Positions 53,769 through 63,027 of a stretch of 64,000 bases of DNA are shown here, in pieces (the first letter of the stretch is position 1; each line of letters starts with the position of its first letter). Both the position numbers and the translations under genes were made by a program. Below the pieces are notes generated by a model. The model made no database searches. It saw only the letters and a list, made by a program, of their open reading frames with translations, and had not been told where the DNA came from. Source of the DNA: Hyphomicrobiales bacterium (GTDB lineage: Bacteria; Pseudomonadota; Alphaproteobacteria; Rhizobiales; Rhizobiaceae); NCBI GenBank assembly GCA_900473685.1, contig UCNE01000019.1, positions 1 through 64,000 on the forward strand. The letters are read 5' to 3'.

Positions 53769-54353
53769 TTAGTCGTCCTTGATCGGCGCGAGACGCTTTA
53801 CCTCGTTAACGGCCGCTTCCAGCACGCGGTTTGACATATCGCCATCGGTCATGACGCGAGAGAGTGTGACGGCGCCGACGAGGAGCGACAGAACAACCAT
53901 TGCCTTCTCGTCAGCGCGGATGTCGCCTGCCCTTGGCATCAGTTCCTCCAGCACCTGAAGGTGCGCTTCTATGCCGTCCTGGAACGGGGTCCGAACCTGC
54001 GTACTCTGGCGTGCGGCGTCAGCACCGAGCGCGACCAGCGGGCATCCGTCGCCGGTTTCCCCCCGATGATCGGCGGAGAGGTAGAACTCGACGACAGCTC
54101 GAAGCGGATCCGAACTGGAGGCCGCAACGGAGGACCATCGGCGGGTCGCACTTTCCATGGCGCGCCGTGATGCAAGGGCTGCGAGATCGTCCTTCGATGC
54201 GAACTGCTTGTAGAAGCCGCCCTGGGTGAGACCGGCTCCCTTCATCAGATCCTTCAGGCCAATGCCGTCGAAGCCGCGCTCTCGAAACAGCCTGCTGGCG
54301 ACGTTGATCACGGTTTCCCGGTTAGCCTCTGCCTGGGCGCGGCTTACTCTCAT
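53769..54353 (-). CDS. TetR-family transcriptional regulator
   Basis: The 194-residue protein begins MRVSRAQAEANRETVINVAS with a helix-turn-helix (RERGFDGIGLKDLMKGAGLT, QGGFYKQFASKDDLAALA). The ligand domain follows to about residue 190. It belongs to the AcrR/QacR-like set. It is transcribed away from an RND efflux operon, 97 nt from the membrane-fusion gene, and precedes the fabF-ftsZ genes on its own strand. It may therefore control both directions. Confidence 0.9.
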   Translation of the reverse strand: MRVSRAQAEANRETVINVASRLFRERGFDGIGLKDLMKGAGLTQGGFYKQFASKDDLAALASRRAMESATRRWSSVAASSSDPLRAVVEFYLSADHRGETGDGCPLVALGADAARQSTQVRTPFQDGIEAHLQVLEELMPRAGDIRADEKAMVVLSLLVGAVTLSRVMTDGDMSNRVLEAAVNEVKRLAPIKDD

Positions 54354-54366
54354 GGTGACTTCCTTT

Positions 54367-54416
54367 TAGATTTCATTTGACATCTATATACGTTTTAGAG
54401 TTAGAGTGCAATCTAA
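54367..54416. promoter_or_regulatory. Weak inverted repeats in the tetR/RND divergent promoter
   Basis: TAGAT (54367-54371) faces ATCTA (54382-54386), and TTAGA (54395-54399) faces TCTAA (54412-54416). The arms are only 5 bp, but they share the TAGA core and lie between the two start codons, as expected for TetR-type sites. Support is limited. Confidence 0.3.
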
Positions 54417-54450
54417 TTCGAATTCGTCGACCGTCAAGAAGGGTCAGCCC

Positions 54451-55557
54451 ATGAAAAAGAAACTTCTCCTTTCCTCCGCGGTGCTGGCCAGCATTGGCAT
54501 CGCGGTGACCGCCATTGCCTTTTGGCCCGCTGAAAAGGTGGCTGCGGCTGCTGACCCCCGCACTAACGCGCCGCTCGTGAGCATCTTCAAAGCGAAAACC
54601 CCCGATACGGTCTCGCGAAGCTTCACTGGCACGATTGCGGCACGGGTACAGAGCGATCTTGGCTTTCGCGTTCCTGGCAAGATCGTCGAGCGACTGGTGA
54701 ATATCGGTGATGAGGTGCGTGTTGGGCAGCCCTTGATGCGGATCGATGAAACGGATCTTCGTCTGGCCCTGACCGCTAAACGTAACGCGGTCGTGGCTGC
54801 CCAGGCAACATTCGTTCAAGCCCAGGCGGACGAGAAGCGTTTCGCAGCTCTGATCAAATCGCTGGCTGCATCAACACAGCAGTATGAGCGGTCGAAGGCG
54901 GCGCTTGATACGGCGACGGCTCAGCTTGCCGCGGTCAAGGCCGAAGCCGAAGTGGCTGAAAACGAGACGAAATACACACTCCTTCTGGCGGATGCGGACG
55001 GCACGATTGTTGAGACCCTCGGAGAACCGGGTCAGGTCGTTGCGGCAGGCCAGACGGTCGTGAGGCTTGCCAAGGCTGGTTCGCGCGAAGCGTTGGTCTG
55101 GATGCCGGAAAATCAGAGGCCCGATATCGGCGCTTCCGCTTTCGCGACGGTTTACGGGCAGGAGACGCAGGACAAGGCAGTGCTGCGGCAAATGTCCGCT
55201 GCAGCCGATCCCCGAACACGCACCTATGAAACGCGTTGGGTGTTGGAGGGTGCCGCCGCGTCGGCAGCTTTGGGCGCGACCGTCACGATCCGCATCGCCA
55301 ACAAGGACGCTCAGTCGCACGCGGAGGTGCCTGTCGGGGCGCTTCTGGACGATGGCACCCGCACCGGCGTCTGGGTGATCGATACGAAAGCATCGAGCGT
55401 CCGCTTCCGTGAGGTGAAAATCGAACGGCTTGGCGAAGAGACCGCGATCGTCTCCGGCGTGAAAACGGGCGAGGAGGTCGTGGCCCTTGGTGCACATCTT
55501 CTGACCGACGGCGCCTCGGTTCGCACCACTATCGAAGAAGCAAAGGCGGCGAACTGA
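54451..55557 (+). CDS. RND efflux periplasmic adaptor (membrane fusion protein)
   Basis: The 368-residue protein starts MKKKLLLSSAVLASIGIAVT, a signal or N-terminal anchor, after AAGAAGGG. It has the MFP layout: lipoyl half-motifs around IAARVQSDLGFRVPGKIVER and GTIVETLGEPGQVVAAGQTV, a coiled-coil hairpin between about residues 105-175 (rich in Ala, Gln, Glu), and a beta-barrel region. It bridges the RND pump and an outer-membrane channel (not encoded here). The stop overlaps the pump gene start by one base (TGATG). Confidence 0.9.
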   Translation: MKKKLLLSSAVLASIGIAVTAIAFWPAEKVAAAADPRTNAPLVSIFKAKTPDTVSRSFTGTIAARVQSDLGFRVPGKIVERLVNIGDEVRVGQPLMRIDETDLRLALTAKRNAVVAAQATFVQAQADEKRFAALIKSLAASTQQYERSKAALDTATAQLAAVKAEAEVAENETKYTLLLADADGTIVETLGEPGQVVAAGQTVVRLAKAGSREALVWMPENQRPDIGASAFATVYGQETQDKAVLRQMSAAADPRTRTYETRWVLEGAAASAALGATVTIRIANKDAQSHAEVPVGALLDDGTRTGVWVIDTKASSVRFREVKIERLGEETAIVSGVKTGEEVVALGAHLLTDGASVRTTIEEAKAAN

Positions 55558-58500
55558 TGACGTTCAACCTTTCAGCGCTTGCCGTTCGCGAGCGGGCGGT
55601 CACCCTGTTCTTCATCGTGCTTCTGGCGGCGGCGGGCGTTTATGCCTTCGTCAAGCTGGGGCGTGCTGAAGATCCTTCCTTTACCATCAAGACGATGACG
55701 GTCACTGCCGCCTGGCCGGGCGCGACGGCCCGCGAGATGCAGGACCTGGTCGCCGAGCCGCTCGAAAAACGTATACAGGAGCTGACCTGGTACGACCGCG
55801 TGGAGACGATGACACGTCCGGGCTACGCCTATCTGACAGTGACGCTCAAGGACAATACTCCGCCAAGCGCCGTTGAGGAGGAGTTCTATCAGGCTCGAAA
55901 GAAGCTGGGCGATGAGGCCAGGAACCTTCCGCCCGGTGTGTTCGGGCCATTCGTCAACGACGAATATTCCGACGTCAGTTTTGGCCTATACGCTCTAAAA
56001 GCCAAGGGTATGCCGATGCGTGATCTCGTCCGGCAGGCCGAGACGATCCGCCAGGACCTGCTGCACGTGCCGGGTATCAAGAAGATCAACATTCTCGGCG
56101 AGCAGCCCGAGCAGATCTTCGTCGAGTTCTCCTTTGCCAAGCTGGCAACACTCGGCATTTCGGCACAGGACATTGCCGGCGCTCTCCAGAAGCAGAACAC
56201 CGTTACGCCGGCGGGTTCGATCGACACGCGTGGACCGCAGGTGTTCATCCGCTTCGACGGCGCCTATGACAATATTCAGGCCATCGCCGACACGCCGATC
56301 GTTGCTGGCGGCCGCACGTTGAAACTGTCGGATTTCGCCGAAATCCGCCGCGGCTACCAGGACCCGGCAACCTATGTCATTCGCCACGAAGGCGAGCCGG
56401 CCATCATGCTTGGCGCCGTCATGCAGCAGGGCTGGAACGGGCTCGAGCTCGGCAAGGCTCTTGAAGCGCGTTCGGCCGAGATAGCACAAAAGCTGCCACT
56501 CGGCATGACGCTTGCGAAAGTCAGTGATCAAGCCGTCAACATCGACGCGGCGGTCGGCGAGTTCATGCTGAAGTTCGCGATGGCGCTCGGCGTCGTACTG
56601 TTCGTGAGCCTTGTCGCCCTGGGCTGGCGCGTCGGCATCGTCGTGGCGCTCGCCGTCCCGCTGACGCTCGCCGTCGTCTTTCTGATCATGCTGGAAACCG
56701 GGCGTTTCTTCGACCGCATCACGCTCGGGGCCCTGATCCTGGCGCTCGGTCTGCTGGTCGACGACGCCATCATCGCCATCGAAGTGATGGTCGTGAAAAT
56801 GGAAGAGGGCATGGATCGGATCAAGGCAGCCGCCTATGCTTGGAGCCATACGGCAGCCCCCATGCTGTCAGGTACGCTCGTGACGATCGTCGGCCTGATG
56901 CCGGTGGGCTTTGCCAAATCCGCGGCCGGTGAATATGCTGGCAACATCTTCTGGGTCGTTGGTTTCGCCCTGATCGTCAGTTGGGTCGTCGCGGTGGTGT
57001 TCACGCCGTATCTCGGCGTGAAAATGCTGCCCGACATCAAACCGATCGCCGGCGGTCACGCCGCCATTTACGGCACGCCGAACTATCAGCGGCTGCGTTC
57101 GGTCATCAAGCTCGCCGTGCGCCACAAGTATGTAACCTGCGCCATCGTTGTTGTGGTCATGGCTCTTTCGGTCGTCGGTATGGGTGGTGTGAAGCAGCAA
57201 TTCTTCCCGACGTCAGACCGTCCGGAGGTCCTGGTCGAAGTGCGTTTGCCACAAGGCACCAGCATCGAAACGACGACGGCCACCGTTGCCAAGGTGGAAC
57301 GCTGGCTCCAGGAACAGCCCGAGACCAACATCGTCACCAGCTATGTCGGTCAAGGCGCACCGCGCTTCTTCTTTGCCATGTCGCCTGAACTGCCGGATCC
57401 CGCTTTCGCCAAGATCGTGGCGCTCACCCCGAATGCGGAAGAGCGCGAGGCGCTGAAGCATCGCCTGCGTGCCGCGATATCCGATGGTCTCGCGCCGGAA
57501 GCGTTTGTGCGTGTGACACAGCTCGTCTTCGGACCGTTCACGCCGTTCCCTGTCGAGTTCCGCATCATGGGACCCGATCCGGAAAAGCTTTACCAGATCT
57601 CGGAAGAAGCCATGTCCATCATGCAGACGGTACCGGATGTGCGCCAGGTCAATCGTGACTGGGGCAACCGCACGCCCGTCCTGCGCTTCATTCCCGATCA
57701 GGATCGCTTGAACCTTATAGGGCTATCGTCCGCCGAGGCCGCGCAGCAGATGCAGCTTCTGTTGAGTGGAGTTCCAATCACCCAGGTTCGCGAGAACATT
57801 CGCAACGTACCGGTCGTTGCCCGCAGCGGCGGAGAAAACCGCCTCGATCCATCTCGGCTCGCGGATTTCTCCTTGATGAGCAGGGACGGGAGAGCGATCC
57901 CGCTCGACCAGATCGGTCACTCCGAAATTCGTTTCGAGGAGCCGATCCTGAAACGGCGAGACCGCACTCCGGTCATCACGATCCGGTCCGACATCAACGA
58001 GGTGACGCAACCGCCTGAAGTCTCGCAAGCCGTGATGCAGGCCCTTCAGCCGCTGATCGCGTCGCTGCCGGTCGGATATCGCATCGAGATGGGTGGCAAC
58101 ATCGAAGAATCACTGAAAGCGAACGTTGCGCTTGTCCAGGCGTTTCCGTTGATGATCGCCGTCATGCTGATCGTCATCATCCTTCAGGTTCGCAGTCTCT
58201 CGACGATGACCATGGTGATGCTGACGGCACCACTTGGCCTTGCCGGTGTCGTGCCGGCGTTGCTCCTCTTCAAACAGCCGTTCGGCTTCAACGCCATTCT
58301 TGGATTGATCGGTCTTGCGGGCATCCTCATGCGCAATACCCTCATTCTGACCGAGCAGATCAAGGAGAATCAGGCGGCCGGTCTCGACGACTATCACGCG
58401 GTAATCGAAGCGACCGTGCAGAGGACGAGGCCCGTCATCCTGACAGCGCTTGCTGCCGTGCTCGCCTTCATCCCCCTGACGCATTCGGTGTTCTGGGGAT

Positions 58501-58670
58501 CGATGGCCTATACGCTGATCGGTGGCACGGCTGTCGGAACACTGATGATCCTGCTCTTCCTGCCCGCGCTTTATACGGCCTGGTTCAGGATCAAGCCGAC
58601 GCCGGACGTGGCACATGAGGAACACGTGACCGAAGAACCGCAATTGCCGTTAAAAATGGCGGCGGAATGA
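55557..58670 (+). CDS. RND-family efflux pump, inner-membrane subunit
   Basis: The 1037-residue protein is of full AcrB/MexB length with 12 predicted membrane helices and two large periplasmic loops. The proton-relay acidic pair is in helix 4 (LLVDDAIIAIEVMV), and the first helix region LFFIVLLAAAGVYAFVKLGR and the C-terminal TRPVILTALAAVLAFIPLTH are typical. It belongs to the heavy divergent branch of multidrug pumps that includes nodulation-efflux and MexF-like proteins. It is coupled to the adaptor gene before it and to a TetR gene after it. A decayed partial paralog is at 46650-47674. Substrates are unknown. Confidence 0.93.
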   Translation: MTFNLSALAVRERAVTLFFIVLLAAAGVYAFVKLGRAEDPSFTIKTMTVTAAWPGATAREMQDLVAEPLEKRIQELTWYDRVETMTRPGYAYLTVTLKDNTPPSAVEEEFYQARKKLGDEARNLPPGVFGPFVNDEYSDVSFGLYALKAKGMPMRDLVRQAETIRQDLLHVPGIKKINILGEQPEQIFVEFSFAKLATLGISAQDIAGALQKQNTVTPAGSIDTRGPQVFIRFDGAYDNIQAIADTPIVAGGRTLKLSDFAEIRRGYQDPATYVIRHEGEPAIMLGAVMQQGWNGLELGKALEARSAEIAQKLPLGMTLAKVSDQAVNIDAAVGEFMLKFAMALGVVLFVSLVALGWRVGIVVALAVPLTLAVVFLIMLETGRFFDRITLGALILALGLLVDDAIIAIEVMVVKMEEGMDRIKAAAYAWSHTAAPMLSGTLVTIVGLMPVGFAKSAAGEYAGNIFWVVGFALIVSWVVAVVFTPYLGVKMLPDIKPIAGGHAAIYGTPNYQRLRSVIKLAVRHKYVTCAIVVVVMALSVVGMGGVKQQFFPTSDRPEVLVEVRLPQGTSIETTTATVAKVERWLQEQPETNIVTSYVGQGAPRFFFAMSPELPDPAFAKIVALTPNAEEREALKHRLRAAISDGLAPEAFVRVTQLVFGPFTPFPVEFRIMGPDPEKLYQISEEAMSIMQTVPDVRQVNRDWGNRTPVLRFIPDQDRLNLIGLSSAEAAQQMQLLLSGVPITQVRENIRNVPVVARSGGENRLDPSRLADFSLMSRDGRAIPLDQIGHSEIRFEEPILKRRDRTPVITIRSDINEVTQPPEVSQAVMQALQPLIASLPVGYRIEMGGNIEESLKANVALVQAFPLMIAVMLIVIILQVRSLSTMTMVMLTAPLGLAGVVPALLLFKQPFGFNAILGLIGLAGILMRNTLILTEQIKENQAAGLDDYHAVIEATVQRTRPVILTALAAVLAFIPLTHSVFWGSMAYTLIGGTAVGTLMILLFLPALYTAWFRIKPTPDVAHEEHVTEEPQLPLKMAAE

Positions 58671-58675
58671 TCACC

Positions 58676-59356
58676 ATGAGTTTCGATGCAATTTGCCAGG
58701 GTAAGTCCAACCGGAAGGCACCTGATGAGCCGCTTCCGCTAAACGAAGTGTTCGTGTCGCAGGAGGTCAGATCTGGGCTTGAACGCGAGCGCATAGCGGA
58801 CGTTGGGGAGAGGCTTATTCGCCACGTTGGCCACCGTAAGACAACGGTCGCCGATATCGCGTCGGACCTGCAGACGAGCCGAGCGAACGTCTACCGCTTC
58901 TTCCCGACGAAGGAGGCCATTGATCAACATGTTTGCGGTCGCGTGATCGACCAGACGCTACAGGCCTTGCGCCTGGTCGTAGGCGAAAATGAAGCCGCAA
59001 CGGTCCGCCTCCAAAAGCTTATTGAGCATCTACACCAGCTAAACATACGTCGTGTGACGGAAGAGCCTCACGTTCACGAGCTTCTTCTGGCTGCAATGGA
59101 GCAACGGTGGAGTGTGGCGCTTCGATATTTCGCAGAGACAGCGCGTTTGGTCGAGGCGGTGGTTCGCGATGGTCTCATTGGTGGAGAGTTCAATGTCCGT
59201 GACCCGGTAGAAGCGGCAAAATGCGTCGTGATCTCCATCACACCATTCATCTACCCAAGCTTTGCCCGCCAGCCCGTCCTTACGCACCAAAACATGGATG
59301 ACGCGCTTGGCATCCAAATCCGGTTTCTGAACGCGTCTCTGCAAAGTCGACGTTAG
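58676..59356 (+). CDS. TetR-family transcriptional regulator
   Basis: The 226-residue protein has a TetR helix-turn-helix located after a long leader: VGERLIRHVGHRKTTVADIA, SDLQTSRANVYRFFPTKEAI near residues 43-83. The ATG at 58676 lies 5 nt after the pump stop. It is placed at the distal end of the efflux operon, so the operon is bracketed by two different TetR-type genes (the other at 53769). A natural role would be substrate-dependent release of pump expression. Confidence 0.88.
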   Translation: MSFDAICQGKSNRKAPDEPLPLNEVFVSQEVRSGLERERIADVGERLIRHVGHRKTTVADIASDLQTSRANVYRFFPTKEAIDQHVCGRVIDQTLQALRLVVGENEAATVRLQKLIEHLHQLNIRRVTEEPHVHELLLAAMEQRWSVALRYFAETARLVEAVVRDGLIGGEFNVRDPVEAAKCVVISITPFIYPSFARQPVLTHQNMDDALGIQIRFLNASLQSRR

Positions 59357-59442
59357 AGGCGCGTTCGGAAGGGCACGGTTCGTACTCGAACATTTACCCC
59401 GGGGGGTCAACTCGGGTTCATCATCAAAGAAAGGAGGTCACA

Positions 59443-60255
59443 ATGGCCGAACAAAAAGTGATCGTAATTACCGGTACATCCTCGGGGATCGGCGAGGCGG
59501 CCGCTCTGCAACTCGCGCAGGCAGGACATCTCGTTTACGGGGGCGCACGCCGTGAGGGCACATCCTCCATTCCCAACTTCAAACGCCGCATTGTGGATGT
59601 ATCCGATGACGCCTCTGTTGCCAGCTTCATAGAGGGCGTATTGTCGGAGGCTGGACGGATTGACGTGCTGATCAACAATGCCGGGGTGTCCCTCTTGGGG
59701 CCAACCGAAAACACCACGTCTCAAGAAGCATCGTGGGTCTTTGACACCAATGTCCTTGGTCCTCTTCGCCTGATCCGCGCAGTCCTGCCTTCAATGCGAG
59801 CGAGACGAAGCGGCCTCATCATCAATGTCAGCTCCGTACTCGGATTCCTGCCGGCCCCGTTCATGGGCATCTATGCAGCCAGTAAGCATGCGTTGGAAGG
59901 TTTGTCAGAGAGCCTCGACCATGAGATTCGCGAGTTCGGTGTCAGGGTTGTTTTGCTGGAGCCAACCTTCACGAATACGAACTTGGACGTGAATGCCGTG
60001 CAAGCGGCCGTACCGCTCGGCGCCTACGCCGCGCAGTTCCAGGCCACGATTAATGCCGTGCAGGGTCAGATCAAATCGGCGCCATCGGCTCAGTTCGTGG
60101 CTCAGAAAATCGCCGATGTCATCAACGGACGCTACAAGCTGCGTCAGCCGGTCGGCAAAGACGCAACCCTTCTTTCCCGTCTGCGCCGGTTTATGCCGGC
60201 CAAGGCTGTCGACGGCAGTCTGCGCAAGACATTCGGTTTCGCCAAAGGAAAGTAA
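59443..60255 (+). CDS. Short-chain dehydrogenase/reductase (SDR)
   Basis: The 270-residue protein has the Rossmann motif VIVITGTSSGIGEAAALQLA (TGxxxGxG), NNAGVSLLG near 84, the catalytic Ser in VSSVLGF and the YxxxK pair in YAASKHALEGLSE. It is a classical SDR and is probably NADP(H) dependent. The ATG is preceded by AAAGGAGGT, a strong ribosome binding site. It lies 86 nt after the TetR gene and is convergent with the next SDR gene. Substrate unknown. Confidence 0.9.
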   Translation: MAEQKVIVITGTSSGIGEAAALQLAQAGHLVYGGARREGTSSIPNFKRRIVDVSDDASVASFIEGVLSEAGRIDVLINNAGVSLLGPTENTTSQEASWVFDTNVLGPLRLIRAVLPSMRARRSGLIINVSSVLGFLPAPFMGIYAASKHALEGLSESLDHEIREFGVRVVLLEPTFTNTNLDVNAVQAAVPLGAYAAQFQATINAVQGQIKSAPSAQFVAQKIADVINGRYKLRQPVGKDATLLSRLRRFMPAKAVDGSLRKTFGFAKGK

Positions 60256-60387
60256 AGTAAAGTCCGATTTCCTCGGCCAGCACAGGCGTTATTCCACAGC
60301 TGGTGAGGGGGCCGCCGGTTCACATCCTTTCAAGGCGGTCAACAACAAGTGGCAACAGACGAATTAGAAAGCGGTGGGCCGGAATTC

Positions 60388-61149
60388 TCAGACGACAGAT
60401 TCGCCACCATCCACCACGAGGATCTGGCCGGTCATGTAGGATGAACGGCTGGAAACGAGGAACAGGATCGATTCGGCGATCTCGCCGACATCGGCCCATC
60501 GGCCCATCGGCACCTTTTCCCGCACATAAGCCTCGATCGCTGCGCGCCCCCCCATCTGGGCGATGAAGGGGCTATTGAAGGGGGTATCGACCCAGCCGGG
60601 GCAGAGCGCGTTGACACGGATGCCGAACCTTGCGTAATCGCCGGCCATCTGCTTGGTCATGGCGATGACGGCATGTTTGGTGGTCGTGTAGGCGATCATC
60701 TCGCGGTCGTAGAGCACACCGGAAGAGGACGAGGTGTTGAGGATGACGCCGGCGCTTTGCGCCTTCATCGCCGGCATGACGAAGCGGGCGGCCATGAAAT
60801 GGGCACGCACATTCAGGCTCCAGGAGCGATCGAAGCCTTCGATCTCCACCTGTTCGAGATCGCCCGCCACCTGAGCGCCGGCATGATTGTGCAGGATATC
60901 GATGCGGCCATGACGGGCAAGTACCGAAGCGATTCCGGTTTCAAGCGAGACGTCGTCGGTGACGTCGAGGACGAGGCTTTCGGCGCTGCCGCCGGCATTT
61001 CGGATCAGCGCGACGGTTTCGGCTGCACCTTCGGCGCTACGATCGGCGACGGCGACATGGGCTCCCTCGCGCGCCATGATCGCAGCACCCGCCTGTCCGA
61101 TGCCGGAGCCGGCGCCGGTGACGATAGCCACCCGGTCTTTCAGGATCAT
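60388..61149 (-). CDS. Short-chain dehydrogenase/reductase (SDR), importer-linked
   Basis: The 253-residue classical SDR has VAIVTGAGSGIGQAGAAIMA, the active-site Ser in NTSSSSGVLYDREMIAYTTT with YxxxK in YTTTKHAVIAM, and a C-terminal GQILVVDGGESVV. The latter is typical of 3-oxoacyl-reductase-like and sugar-alcohol dehydrogenases. It is the last gene of a polyamine-type ABC importer run and overlaps the preceding permease gene by four bases, implying that it oxidises or reduces the imported compound or a derivative. Confidence 0.9.
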   Translation of the reverse strand: MILKDRVAIVTGAGSGIGQAGAAIMAREGAHVAVADRSAEGAAETVALIRNAGGSAESLVLDVTDDVSLETGIASVLARHGRIDILHNHAGAQVAGDLEQVEIEGFDRSWSLNVRAHFMAARFVMPAMKAQSAGVILNTSSSSGVLYDREMIAYTTTKHAVIAMTKQMAGDYARFGIRVNALCPGWVDTPFNSPFIAQMGGRAAIEAYVREKVPMGRWADVGEIAESILFLVSSRSSYMTGQILVVDGGESVV

Positions 61150-61976
61150 CGTCTACTCCCGGCTTGCACTTTTGGTGTCTTGTCCCGCATCAGCACGCGG
61201 GCAATCAGGATCGTCAGCAAAGAGGCGATCAGAACCATGGTGGCGATCGCGTTGATCTCCGGTGTTACGCCGCGCCTGATAGAGGCAAAGACGTAGATCG
61301 GCAGCGTCGTCTTCGAGCCGGCGACGAAGAAGGCGACGATGAAATCGTCAAAGGAAAAGGTGAAGGCGAGCAGGAAGCCTGCCAGCACCGATGGCAGGAT
61401 CTGCGGCAGGACGATCTGGCGGAAGGTGGTGAATGGCGTGGCATAGAGATCGCTGGAGGCCTCGACGATATCGCGGCCGAGGCTGGCAATGCGGGCCTTG
61501 ACGATCATCGTCACCAGGGCCAGGGAAAACAGGCCGTGGGCTGCAATGATCGAGCCGTAGCCCAGGCCAAGCTGCGGTGGTTTTTCGCCCGGCCAGATCA
61601 AGGCGAGCGCGGGATTGAGGAAGGAGAACACTTCGACCAGCGCCACAAGCGTGGCGATGCCGATGACCACGCCGGGCACAACGATGGCGGCGGCAAACAG
61701 GCCGTCGAAAATGGCACGGCCGCGGCTGCTGAGCCGCTGCATGCCGAGCGCTGCCATCGTGCCAAAAACCGCCGCAAGCACGGCGCTGGTGAAGGCGATC
61801 ATCAGACTGTTCTGCAGCGCGGTGATCAGGAACGTGTTGCCGAGCGCCTTGCCGTACCACATGGTCGAGAAGCCGGTGAACTCGCTGGCATTGCGGCCGG
61901 CGTTAAAGGAGAACAGCACGACCAGCGCAATCGGCGCATAGAGGAACAGATAGACGAAGGTGATCAGCGCGCGCAT
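61146..61976 (-). CDS. Spermidine/putrescine-type ABC importer permease (PotC-like)
   Basis: The 276-residue inner-membrane protein starts MRALITFVYLFLYAPIALVV at an ATG that overlaps the stop of the PotB-like gene by one base. It has six hydrophobic segments and the coupling motif EASSDLYATPFTTFRQIVLP near 160-180. It resembles PotC/PotI and the related permeases for aromatic or phosphonate-like substrates. Together with the PotB-like gene, the SDR gene and the binding protein it makes a four-gene transcript; no ATPase is visible within the window. Confidence 0.9.
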   Translation of the reverse strand: MRALITFVYLFLYAPIALVVLFSFNAGRNASEFTGFSTMWYGKALGNTFLITALQNSLMIAFTSAVLAAVFGTMAALGMQRLSSRGRAIFDGLFAAAIVVPGVVIGIATLVALVEVFSFLNPALALIWPGEKPPQLGLGYGSIIAAHGLFSLALVTMIVKARIASLGRDIVEASSDLYATPFTTFRQIVLPQILPSVLAGFLLAFTFSFDDFIVAFFVAGSKTTLPIYVFASIRRGVTPEINAIATMVLIASLLTILIARVLMRDKTPKVQAGSRR

Positions 61977-62845
61977 CAGACGAGATCCACCTGTCTTGAG
62001 CCGGAGACTCTCCATGCGATCCGCATGGCGACGCTGAGCACGATCACAACCACGACCACCAGCGTCACCGCAATGGCCGAACCGAACGGCCAGTTGCGCG
62101 ATTGCAGGAAGAGATCGACCAGCGCATTGCCTATGAAGAACACCTTGCCGCCGCCGAGCAGCTGCGGGATCAGGTATTCGCCGAGCAGTAAGATAGTTAC
62201 CAGCGCCACGCCGGTCATGACGCCGGGAAGTGACAGGGGCAGAGTGATGCCAAGGAAGGTCGAAACGGGTTTTGCTCCGAGATCGGCCGAAGCTTCGAGC
62301 AGGCGGCGGTCAAGTTTTTCCAGGCTGACATAGATCGGCATGATCATCAGCGGCAGGTAGCCATAGACGATGCCGAGCAGCACGGCGCCGGGCGTGTTGA
62401 GCAGCCTGATATCCTCGATGCCGATCATGCCGAGCAGATTGGGAATACCGCGCGAACCCAGAATGTACATCCACGCATAGGTGCGCACGAGCAGGCTCGT
62501 CCAGAACGGCACGACCACCAGCGAAACCAGCACCAACCGGTATTTCGGATTGGACTTGATCGCCAGATAATAGGCGGCGGGATAGGCTACGATCAGGCAG
62601 AGGAAGGCGCCGATAGGCGCGATCATCATGGTGTTCCAGAAGGCCGCCGCGCGGGAGGGTAGATTGGCGAACTGTGCGAACGTGAAGGCCGCCTGATATC
62701 CGCCTTCCGGCGCGCGCTCGCCGAAGGCGAAGACGACCATGGCCATGAAGGGCAGGACGAGGAACACGCACAGCCAGAGCCCGGCCGGCGCTATAAGTGC
62801 GGCCGTAACCAGCTGTCTCTTTCTGTCGGTTGTCATGGGCTTCAT
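61976..62845 (-). CDS. Spermidine/putrescine-type ABC importer permease (PotB-like)
   Basis: The 289-residue protein has an N-terminal helix (LVTAALIAPAGLWLCVFLVL), a periplasmic loop and further hydrophobic segments. The coupling motif EASADLGAKPVSTFLGITLP is near 188-207, matching PotB/PotH-like permeases. It starts at ATG 62845 or the ATG 9 nt later. It follows the binding-protein gene after a 185-nt gap filled by a RIME-like repeat. The ATPase component would have to be encoded beyond the right edge or elsewhere. Confidence 0.9.
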   Translation of the reverse strand: MKPMTTDRKRQLVTAALIAPAGLWLCVFLVLPFMAMVVFAFGERAPEGGYQAAFTFAQFANLPSRAAAFWNTMMIAPIGAFLCLIVAYPAAYYLAIKSNPKYRLVLVSLVVVPFWTSLLVRTYAWMYILGSRGIPNLLGMIGIEDIRLLNTPGAVLLGIVYGYLPLMIMPIYVSLEKLDRRLLEASADLGAKPVSTFLGITLPLSLPGVMTGVALVTILLLGEYLIPQLLGGGKVFFIGNALVDLFLQSRNWPFGSAIAVTLVVVVVIVLSVAMRIAWRVSGSRQVDLV

Positions 62846-62904
62846 TCGACTTTCAATAGCTGCGACTTCGCTCGAAATCTGGACGGAATCGTGCCGCGAA
62901 CATC

Positions 62905-63027
62905 CTCTTCTCCCCAGTGGGGAGAAGAGCCGAACGCAGTAAGGCGATGAGGGGGAACCACACCCGGTGGGCTTCGCGCGCCCTCATCCGGCCCTGCGGG
63001 CCACCTTCTCCCCGTCGAGGAGAAGAG
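62905..63027. repeat. RIME-like rhizobial intergenic palindromic repeat
   Basis: The element begins with a palindrome (CTCTTCTCC / GGAGAAGAG, 62905-62929) and ends in CTTCTCC... GGAGAAG (63005-63025). Between lie GATGAGGG (62948-62955), CCCTCATC (62990-62997) and GGCCCTGCGGGCC (62999-63011... approximately). This mosaic matches the RIME/RPE repeats scattered in rhizobial genomes. It sits between the binding-protein and permease genes of one operon and could form RNA hairpins that alter their ratio. Confidence 0.75.

Noticed and set aside
62905-63027. CRISPR-like repeats
   Set aside because: The arms form one palindromic mosaic typical of RIME elements, not regularly spaced direct repeats with unique spacers.
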